Of a stretch of 6,793 bases of DNA, positions 1-5,576 are shown one piece after another (the first letter of the stretch is position 1; every line of letters begins with the position of its first letter). Location of the stretch: assembly GCA_003136255.1 (NCBI GenBank), contig PLDT01000598.1, positions 1-6,793 of the forward strand. Reading direction: 5' to 3'. Made by a program: the position numbers and the translations under genes. Below the pieces are notes generated by a model. That model made no database searches and was not told the origin of the DNA. It saw only the letters and a program-made list of their open reading frames with translations. Origin of the DNA: Palsa-504 sp003136255 (GTDB lineage: Bacteria; Actinomycetota; Actinomycetes; Streptosporangiales; Streptosporangiaceae).

Positions 1-20
1 GCGTCCAATCGTATTTGCTG

Positions 21-100
21 ATCGGTTCCGATTCGAGATCGTCGTTGGACGGCGAGCGGTAATCCTACTTAATCTATTGTAATGGTAGGGAATCCGATAG
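21..100 (+). promoter_or_regulatory. Possible promoter/operator segment with two inverted repeats
   Basis: Two small dyads lie in this AT-richer segment. ATCGG-TT-CCGAT is a perfect 5-bp inverted repeat at 21-32, and CCTAC (64-68) pairs with GTAGG (85-89) across 16 bases. A TTGGAC at 45-50 and a TAATCT at 70-75 could be read as -35 and -10 elements, but the 19-base spacing is long and the -10 match is poor. If transcription started here, the leader of the binding-protein mRNA would exceed 300 bases and include the monooxygenase remnant. This is a weak call based only on composition and symmetry; no regulator gene is adjacent to support it. Confidence 0.25.
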
Positions 101-107
101 CCGCCGA

Positions 108-236
108 ATCGACCTGGTGTCGATCCGCGGTTGCGACCACCTCAACCACGCCATCGAGCCCGGCCAGCGGGCGTTGTCGCTGGTCCGCCAGGAGCTCGCG
201 CACGCCACCAGTCCTTCCAGGCCGCAGGTGTCGTGA
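108..236 (+). pseudogene. C-terminal remnant of a luciferase-like (SsuD-type) monooxygenase
   Basis: Read in frame from 108 to the TGA at 234-236, this segment gives a peptide starting IDLVSIRGCD and later containing SLVRQELAH. It aligns without gaps to residues 328-360 of the intact monooxygenase encoded at 5577-6713 (DLLSIRGWD ... PLVRQELAH), with about 17 of 34 residues identical by eye. At the DNA level, 111-199 matches 6558-6646 at about 64 of 89 positions, including one block of 22 identical bases (178-199 against 6625-6646) and one of 13 (118-130 against 6565-6577), both at the same offset. Similarity stops abruptly upstream of about position 108, where the sequence turns AT-rich and the rest of the enzyme is absent. 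There is no plausible start codon with a ribosome-binding site. I read it as the decayed or truncated 3' end of a paralogous gene. The alternatives are an assembly misjoin or a small fragment carried in by recombination. Confidence 0.75.
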
Positions 237-408
237 CCGCCACGATCGCCGGTAGCGCTCGCGCCGGCGCTGACCTGTCCGGCCCAGCGCTCGCCTGGAT
301 TCACCGACCCGCTCGCGGCGACAGCCGCCTGCCCCAGCCCAGTTCCCCTCGGAGCCGTTCCGTGCTCATGACCCGTACGAGACCCCTCCAGCAGAAGGAA
401 GACATCTG

Positions 409-2015
409 ATGGTCAGACGTAATAGATTTCGCCGCGCCGTGCTCAGCGCGGCTGCTGTCTCCGCGCTCGTGCTAGGGATCGCCGCGTGCACGTCGGGCGG
501 GTCGGGCGCGTCGAGCACCGCGAGCGCCAACGTCGCGGCGGCGGGCCAGCCGAAGGACGGCGGCAATCTCACGTTCCTGATCCAGGAATTCCCGGCCGGC
601 TGGGTTTCGAGCACGAGCAACATATCGAGCTATGAGGGGAACCTGTGGGGGGAAATCACCGACAAGCTCGTCTACGTCTCTAACACCGGCCAGATCAGCC
701 CCTGGATCGCGACCAGCTGGCAGACGGAGGACAACGCCACTAAGTTCATCCTGCACCTCAAGCCGGGGGTGACCTTCTCCGACGGGGAGCCGCTCAACGC
801 CGCGGCCGTCGTCGACAACATCACCCTGTGGGCCAAGGGCGACCCCAGCCGCGGGATCGCGAAGGTGGGACTGTTCCCCGCGCTCTACTTCGAGAATGCG
901 GTGGCCGTCAACAACCTCACGGTGCAGGTCAACTTCTCCAAGCCGACGCTCGGGTTCATCCCGACGCTTGGCTACCACGGCTCCATCCTGCTGGCGCCCA
1001 AGACGCTCGCGCTGAGCGTGAACCAGCAGGCGAACCTGCTGAACGAGATCGGCAGCGGTCCCTTCGTCGTCAAGTCCTACCAGACGGGGGTGAGCTACAC
1101 CCTCGTCAGGCGCGCGGACTACAACTGGGGCCCGCCCGCTCTCGGCCACACCGGGCCGGCGTACCTCAACTCGATCACCTACAAGGTGGTGGCCGACGAG
1201 TCGACGCGTGAACAAGCGGTCGTGGCCGGCGACGCGCAGGCCGACTTCAACGTCACGCCGTCGGACATCCCTTCGCTCGAGGCGCAGGGCTTCACCGTGG
1301 ACACGCCCCGCTACCTGGGCTTCGTCGACGGCTTCGAGGTGAACGCGGGCGTGGCGCCGACCAACAGCCTGCAGGTGCGACAGGCCATACAGCACGCCAT
1401 CAACNNCAGAGCAACGTCCCCGAGGCGCAGAACGACTCGGCCCTGTTCAACTACGACCCGGCGCTGTCGGACCAGCTCCTCACGCAGGCCGGCTGGGTCC
1501 TGGGCTCCAACGGCTACCGGACCAAGGACGGCCAGACCCTCGACTTCAACCTGATCCCGAACCCGTACGTCCCGTCCACCCAGCAGGAGGACGAGCTCAT
1601 CGCCCAGCAGTTCCAGAAGGTCGGCATCAAGGCGCAGCTGAAGATCATCCCGCTCTCGGACTACGCCACGGTGGAGACGCCCCCGATCCCGCCGCTCCTG
1701 TCGGTATCGCGCAGCTTCATCGACTTCAGCACCGTCGGCGGCGTGCTGACCAGCCTGAACCACGGCGAGAACTGGTTCGGGGTGGGGACCAGCGACCAGA
1801 CCCTGGACACCCTGTCGCAGCAGATCGAGTCCGCGTCGAGCACGGCCCAGCGCAACGTGCTCGCGAACCAGGTCCAGAAGTACGTGCTCGATGAGGGGTA
1901 CTTCATCCCCATCGTGCAGCAGGTGCAGCGCATCTACCTGATCGCGCCCAACGTGCACGGCGTCACCTTCAACGGCGTCGCGTACGCGAACTTCTACACG
2001 GCCTGGCTTTCGTGA
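409..2015 (+). CDS. ABC transporter solute-binding lipoprotein, family 5 (peptide/nickel/opine type), interrupted by an assembly gap
   Basis: This extracytoplasmic receptor delivers a small solute to the permeases encoded next to it. The ATG at 409 follows an AAGGA at 395-399 with 9-base spacing. The N-terminus has a basic stretch (RRNRFRR), a hydrophobic core, and a lipobox IAAC with the lipidated cysteine at residue 27, followed by a Gly/Ser/Ala-rich linker. Family-5 hallmarks include FILHLKPGVTFSDGEPL (about residues 113-129) and the VRQAIQHAIN segment just before the gap. Two Ns at 1405-1406 split the reading frame. The 332 codons before the gap and the 202 after it (1407-2012) belong together: the C-terminal part runs from SNVPEAQNDS to the end ANFYTAWLS. 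In related proteins a further stretch follows the AIN segment, so I infer that about 20 residues are hidden by the gap. The sequence resembles the group called KPN_01854-type binding proteins (RYLGFV.GF.VN, TLGYHGSILLAPKTLAL, SRSFID), as far as I can recall. The frame break is an assembly effect, not evidence of a pseudogene. The substrate is unknown. Confidence 0.9.
1405..1406. other. Assembly gap (2 N) inside the binding-protein gene
   Basis: The codon before the gap ends at 1404 and the correct downstream frame resumes at 1407, so the true hidden sequence should be a multiple of three bases. The 2-N run is therefore a placeholder rather than two uncalled bases. Family structure suggests roughly 55-60 missing bases, encoding the segment between the QHAIN helix and SNVPEAQ. 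Taken literally, the Ns create an artificial premature stop at about 1554. Confidence 0.85.
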
Positions 2016-3016
2016 CCGATATAGCCGTACTGGTCNNCTGGTCGCGGGGCCGACCGTACTTCGTCTACGCGCTGCAGCGTCTCGGTCAGGCGGTCGTCGT
2101 CATCCTCCTGGCCTACGTGCTCTCGTTCGTCTTGATTACGGTCCTGCCGGGGAACGCCATCGCGACCACGCTCGGCAACCCGCAGAGCGGGCTGAGCCCG
2201 GCCCAGGTCAAGAACGTGGAGTCCTACTACGGGGTTACCAAGCCAGTGATAGTGCAGCTGTGGCTGGCCCTGTCGCGCTTCGTCAGGGGCCAGCTCGGGG
2301 TCTCGCTGGTGACCCACCAGACGGTCAGCAGCCTGATCGGGGGTGCCCTCCCCTACACGCTGAAGCTCGCAGGCACGGCGCTGCTGGTGGCGCTGATCCT
2401 GGCTGCGGTGATCGCCTACGGGTCCCAGTACCTGCCGGGCAAGTGGGCCAGGAGCGTGCTGCGCTCTGCCCCCTCCCTGTTCCTGTCCGTGCCGAACTTC
2501 GTCATCGGACTGCTGCTGATCCACGAATTCTCCTTTCAGCTGCACCTCTTCGACGTGCTCGACCCGAACAGCCCGGTGGGAACGTTCTTCGCGGCGCTCG
2601 CGCTCGCGATCCCGATCTGCGCGCCGCTCGCGGAGGTGCTGATCGCCAACCTGGATCGCGAGTCAGGGCAGGAGTACGTCCTGGTGGCCCGCTCTCGCGG
2701 GCTGACCCAGGCCAAGCTGTTCGCCCGGCACTTGGTGAAGCCCTCGATGCTGCCCGCGGTAACGATAGCGGCACTGATCGTGGGCGAGCTGATCGGCGGC
2801 GCGGTAATCACCGAGGAGGTGTTCGGGCGCAACGGGATAGGGTCCGTGATGTACCAGGCCGTATCGAACCAGGACACGCCCGTGCTCCAGGCGATCGTCG
2901 CCCTTGCGGCGGTGGTGTTCGTGGTCGTCAACCTGATCGCGGACCTCGTCTCTCCACTGCTCGATCCCCGGGTGCGGCTCACGGCCGGCGGCCGGCGGGA
3001 GGTGGCCACGGCATGA
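2012..3016 (+). CDS. ABC transporter permease, DppB/OppB type
   Basis: This is the first inner-membrane subunit of the importer, of the binding-protein-dependent transport (BPD_transp_1) family. The N-terminus has the typical YALQRLGQAVVVILLAYVLSFVLITVLPGNA pattern (residues 19-49), with a first membrane segment at about 26-48 ending in the LPG motif. Further hydrophobic segments lie near 117-138, 155-172, 191-212, 248-266 and 292-314, giving six in all. The cytoplasmic coupling loop that contacts the ATPase is at about 220-248 (VLVARSRGLTQAKLFARHLVKPS), followed by EEVFGRNGIG (268-277) and the terminal LDPRVR. The GTG start shares GTGA with the stop of the binding-protein gene, implying translational coupling; there is no clear ribosome-binding site. 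Two Ns at 2036-2037 fall in codon 9, so the extreme N-terminus, and even the start, are uncertain. The 334-residue length is normal for the family. Confidence 0.9.
   Translation: MTDIAVLVXWSRGRPYFVYALQRLGQAVVVILLAYVLSFVLITVLPGNAIATTLGNPQSGLSPAQVKNVESYYGVTKPVIVQLWLALSRFVRGQLGVSLVTHQTVSSLIGGALPYTLKLAGTALLVALILAAVIAYGSQYLPGKWARSVLRSAPSLFLSVPNFVIGLLLIHEFSFQLHLFDVLDPNSPVGTFFAALALAIPICAPLAEVLIANLDRESGQEYVLVARSRGLTQAKLFARHLVKPSMLPAVTIAALIVGELIGGAVITEEVFGRNGIGSVMYQAVSNQDTPVLQAIVALAAVVFVVVNLIADLVSPLLDPRVRLTAGGRREVATA
2036..2037. other. Assembly gap (2 N) at the start of the first permease gene
   Basis: The Ns are bracketed by the same six bases, CTGGTC, at 2030-2035 and 2038-2043. Taken literally, the gap keeps the permease frame open from the GTG at 2012. 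If the two CTGGTC copies were one sequence joined twice, the permease frame would run back into a TAG and lose this start. The hidden length is therefore unknown. Confidence 0.8.
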
Positions 3017-3864
3017 GCATCGCGATCGCTCCGCAGCCGGCCCGGCGGCTGTCCGCCACGGTGCGCGGCGTGTTCACCGGCGTGCCGCCGACGGTCCTGC
3101 TGTCTTTCGTCATCGTCGCGATCGTCGTCCTGTGGGCGCTGTTCCCCGGGCTGTTCACCTCCTACAGCGCGGTCCTGGGGAATCCCGCCGCCAAGTTCGA
3201 GGCCCCGAGCGCCCTGCACTGGTTCGGGACCGACGACCTCGGCCGCGACGAGTTCGCCCGGGTCGTCTACGGCGCGGGCGCGTCGGTGGGCACCGCCCTG
3301 GTGGCGGTCGGCATCGGCCTGTTCGCCGGCGGCCTGATCGGGCTGCTGGCCGGCTTTCTCGGCGGCTGGGTCGACGCGGTTCTCGGGCGGCTCGTCGACA
3401 CGCTGCTGGCCATCCCCGGATTCCTGCTGGCGGTCGTGGTCGTCACCGGGCTCGGCTTTAACACGCTCAACGCCGCGATCGCGACCGGCGTATCGTCGGT
3501 CGCGATCTTCGCCAGGCTGATGCGCGCCGAGGTACTGAAGGTCCGGCACTCCGTCTTCGTCGAGTCCTCCTACCTGCAGGGCGGCTCACGCGGCTTCGTG
3601 CTGTTCCGGCACGTGCTGCCGAACGCGTACCGCTCGGTGCTGGCGCTGGCGGTCCTGCAGCTGGGCTCCGCGATCATCGTGATCGCCGCCCTCGCGTTCC
3701 TCGGCTACGGCTCGCCGCCGCCGGCCTCCGACTGGGGGCTGCTGATCGCGAACGGGCAGAACTTCGCGACCGCGCCGTGGCTCGTCTACGGCCCGGCGAT
3801 TGTCATCGTCCTCACCGTGCTCTCAATCAACAGGATCAGCAGATGGCTACGGAAAACCAGCTAA
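3013..3864 (+). CDS. ABC transporter permease, DppC/OppC type
   Basis: This is the second membrane subunit and partner of the upstream permease. The ATG at 3013 shares ATGA with the stop of that gene, and GGGAGG at 2997-3002 serves as ribosome-binding site. The 283-residue protein has a short cytoplasmic N-terminus and a first membrane segment at about 27-46. Next comes the DppC hallmark HWFGTDDLGRDEFARVVYGA (69-88), then five more hydrophobic stretches. The coupling loop is at 183-204 (VESSYLQGGSRGFVLFRHVLPN), where the usual EAA reads ESS. The later motif FLGYGSPPPASDWG (229-242) is also typical of DppC proteins. The C-terminus (INRISRWLRKTS) overlaps the start of the ATPase gene by 22 bases. 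The reading frame stays open upstream to about 2260, but that part is only a shadow of the first permease; homology begins after 3013. Confidence 0.93.
   Translation: MSIAIAPQPARRLSATVRGVFTGVPPTVLLSFVIVAIVVLWALFPGLFTSYSAVLGNPAAKFEAPSALHWFGTDDLGRDEFARVVYGAGASVGTALVAVGIGLFAGGLIGLLAGFLGGWVDAVLGRLVDTLLAIPGFLLAVVVVTGLGFNTLNAAIATGVSSVAIFARLMRAEVLKVRHSVFVESSYLQGGSRGFVLFRHVLPNAYRSVLALAVLQLGSAIIVIAALAFLGYGSPPPASDWGLLIANGQNFATAPWLVYGPAIVIVLTVLSINRISRWLRKTS
3832..3835 (+). promoter_or_regulatory. Ribosome-binding site deciding the ATPase start
   Basis: AGGA lies 7 bases before the ATG at 3843, inside the end of the second permease gene. It supports that ATG over an in-frame upstream start at 3777, which would add 22 residues that do not resemble an ABC protein and would lengthen the overlap with the permease gene to 88 bases. 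Confidence 0.6.
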
Positions 3865-5555
3865 GGGCCGACGGCCCGGCCACTGAAGGCGCCGCTGCCG
3901 ACCACACCGCCACCGCCTCGGCGTCCGCAACGTTGCTGAGCGTCGAGGGCCTGACGGTCGCCTATGGCGACCAGACGGTGGTGCGCGGTGTGGACTTCGT
4001 CCTGCAGCGTGGGCAGAGCCTGGCCCTGATCGGTGAGTCGGGCTCAGGCAAATCGACGATCGCGAAAACCGTGCTGAGGTTGCTCCCGCCCGAGGCGCGG
4101 GTCCTGGCCGGGCAGATCCAGTTCGCCGGCCGGGACGTGTCGAAGCTGAGGGAGCGCCAGTTCCGGCCGTTGCGCGGGCGCGCGTTCGGCTATGTGCCTC
4201 AGGACCCGGCCAGCGCGCTCAACGCGGTCCGGACGATCGGGTCACAGGCGCTGGAAGCGGCCGCGCTGTTGCCGGAAGGCGACACGGCTGCCCGCCGGGC
4301 GCGCGTCATGGAGACCTTCGAGCTGGTCGGTCTGGCCGACCCCGAGCGGGTCTACGGCTCTTACCCCCATCAGCTCTCCGGAGGCATGCTCCAGCGGGTG
4401 CTGATCGGCCTGGCCGTGCTGCCCCGGCCCGCGCTGATCGTCGCGGACGAGCCGACCTCCGGCCTCGACGTGACGATCCAGAAGCGCATCCTCGACCTGT
4501 TCTCCGAGCTGCAGCGATCGCTGGGCATCAGCCTGCTGTTCATCACCCACGACCTGGCCGTCGCCGCCGAGCGCGCCGACACGCTGGTGGTGCTGAAGGA
4601 CGGGGTGGTCCAGGAACGGGGCGCGGCGGGGCAGGTATTCGCGGCGCCCAGGTCGGAGTACACGCGCGAGCTGCAAGCCGATGTTCCCGCGGTTAACCCG
4701 GACCGGTACCGGATCGGCCATGCCGCTGGACTGGCTCGCCGGGGCGAGAGCGCAGCCATCCGAGGTACGGGCATCCGAGGCACGGGCAACCAGATCGACG
4801 TCCGCTCGGTGTCCAAGACCTTCACCGTCGGCGCCCGCCGCGTGGTCGCGATCGAGGACATCTCCTTCAGCGTCGAGCGCGGCACCACTCACGCCCTGGT
4901 CGGAGAGTCGGGATCGGGCAAGACCACGGCGGTACGGCTGCTGCTGGGGCTGGAGCATCCCGATGCGGGCGAGATCGTGATCGGCGATGAGTCCGTACGG
5001 TCCCATTCCCGTGGGCAGTGGCGCTCGCTGCGGCGCCACCTGCAACTCGTCTATCAGAACCCCTTCACGTCGCTGGACCCGACCTGGCGGCTGGAGCGGA
5101 TGGTGCGCGAGCCGCTGGACCGCTTCGGCGTAGGGGACCAGGCCGAACGTCGCGACCGCGTGCGCGAGGCGCTGCACTCAGTCGGGCTGCCCGAGTCGAT
5201 GCTGTCCCGCCGCCCCACCCATCTCTCAGGCGGTCAGCGTCAGCGGGTCGCGATCGCCCGGGCGCTGGTGCTGCGACCGGACGTCGTCGTCCTGGACGAG
5301 CCGACCTCGTCGCTGGACGTCACCGTGCAGGCCGGCATCATCGACCTGCTCTTCCGCCTGCAAAGTGAGCTGGGGCTGACGTACCTGTTCGTCTCCCACG
5401 ACCTCTCCCTCGTCCGCCAGCTCGCGGACACCGTGTCGGTTCTCCAGCGCGGGCGCGTCGTCGAGGACGGCCCTGTGCGGGAGGTCTTCTCCCAGCCCCA
5501 GCACCCCTACACCAAGGCGCTGGTGGACGCGATTCCCGCGCTGCCGAACCGCTGA
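3843..5555 (+). CDS. Fused double-domain ABC transporter ATPase (DppD-DppF / GsiA-like)
   Basis: This single polypeptide of 570 residues carries both nucleotide-binding domains that power the importer, as GsiA does in the E. coli glutathione importer. Domain 1 (about 31-285) has Walker A GESGSGKST at 64-72, the Q-loop glutamine at 120, signature LSGGM at 178-182, Walker B ADEPTSGLD with D202/E203, and switch histidine H236. Domain 2 (about 318-570) has Walker A GESGSGKTT at 354-362, signature LSGGQRQR from 461, Walker B LDEPTSSLD with D485/E486, and histidine H519. All catalytic motifs look intact in both halves. The oligopeptide-type C-terminal extension (QHPYTKALVDAIP) is clear in domain 2; in domain 1 it is degenerate (SEYTRELQADVPA). 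An Ala/Thr-rich N-terminal 30 residues precedes domain 1. The linker at about 287-316 contains a short tandem repeat (see 4757-4786). The gene overlaps the second permease gene by 22 bases. Confidence 0.95.
   Translation: MATENQLRADGPATEGAAADHTATASASATLLSVEGLTVAYGDQTVVRGVDFVLQRGQSLALIGESGSGKSTIAKTVLRLLPPEARVLAGQIQFAGRDVSKLRERQFRPLRGRAFGYVPQDPASALNAVRTIGSQALEAAALLPEGDTAARRARVMETFELVGLADPERVYGSYPHQLSGGMLQRVLIGLAVLPRPALIVADEPTSGLDVTIQKRILDLFSELQRSLGISLLFITHDLAVAAERADTLVVLKDGVVQERGAAGQVFAAPRSEYTRELQADVPAVNPDRYRIGHAAGLARRGESAAIRGTGIRGTGNQIDVRSVSKTFTVGARRVVAIEDISFSVERGTTHALVGESGSGKTTAVRLLLGLEHPDAGEIVIGDESVRSHSRGQWRSLRRHLQLVYQNPFTSLDPTWRLERMVREPLDRFGVGDQAERRDRVREALHSVGLPESMLSRRPTHLSGGQRQRVAIARALVLRPDVVVLDEPTSSLDVTVQAGIIDLLFRLQSELGLTYLFVSHDLSLVRQLADTVSVLQRGRVVEDGPVREVFSQPQHPYTKALVDAIPALPNR
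4757..4786 (+). repeat. Tandem 15-base repeat in the linker of the fused ATPase
   Basis: Two consecutive 15-base units, CATCCGAGGTACGGG (4757-4771) and CATCCGAGGCACGGG (4772-4786), differ at one position. In frame they encode IRGTG twice (residues 306-315). The repeat lies in the poorly conserved linker between the two ATPase domains and keeps the frame, so it probably only lengthens a flexible hinge. It looks like a slippage-type duplication. Confidence 0.9.
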
Positions 5556-5559
5556 CCGC

Positions 5560-5567
5560 AAGAGGAG
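5560..5567 (+). promoter_or_regulatory. Strong ribosome-binding site of the monooxygenase gene
   Basis: AAGAGGAG lies 9 bases before the ATG at 5577, in the 21-base spacer after the ATPase stop. It is the best Shine-Dalgarno match in the operon. It suggests that the enzyme is translated independently of the overlapping transporter genes, possibly at a higher level. Confidence 0.8.
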
Positions 5568-5576
5568 CAACAGCAC

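Larger units (their letters stand above)
1..408. other. Upstream region without an intact gene
   Basis: This 408-base stretch precedes the operon. Positions 1-107 are AT-richer than the rest of the window and contain short inverted repeats, as expected of intergenic DNA. Positions 108-236 carry a remnant of a monooxygenase C-terminus (listed separately). Positions 237-408 are GC-rich, and I see no gene, riboswitch or RNA that I recognise there, only the ribosome-binding site of the first operon gene near its end. The operon promoter must lie somewhere in this region or further upstream; its position is not clear. Confidence 0.6.

Noticed and set aside
3..62. Possible tail of an upstream gene ending in TAA at 60-62
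   Set aside because: Only about 19 codons are visible, with no recognisable motif, and the composition is AT-richer than the coding parts. It cannot be told from chance.
248..271. GC-rich stem-loop in the leader (AGCGC at 254-258 with GCGCT at 267-271, competing with GCCGG/CCGGC)
   Set aside because: Such short GC stems are expected by chance in this composition; there is no riboswitch-like conserved core or terminator T-run.
131..409. A + strand frame of 92 codons from a TTG, ending one base into the binding-protein start
   Set aside because: It has no ribosome-binding site and low-complexity Arg/Ala/Pro composition. It also lies in a different frame from the recognisable monooxygenase remnant over the same bases.
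472..1395. Long minus-strand open frame opposite the binding-protein gene
   Set aside because: Its protein is Arg/Val/Gly/Asp-rich as expected for the antisense of GC-rich coding DNA, with no motif or ribosome-binding site.
409..1554. The binding protein as a frameshifted pseudogene or two separate proteins
   Set aside because: The break coincides exactly with two Ns, and both parts match one family-5 protein in order, so this is an assembly gap.
2260..3012. Upstream extension of the second permease within the first permease gene
   Set aside because: The translated part is Arg/Pro/Gly-rich shadow sequence; real homology and a ribosome-binding site begin at the ATG at 3013.
2536..3549. Minus-strand open frame spanning both permease genes
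   Set aside because: It spans two clear + strand genes and has antisense composition without any domain.
4242..5177. Minus-strand open frame opposite the ATPase gene
   Set aside because: It covers intact Walker and signature motifs on the + strand and shows only antisense composition.
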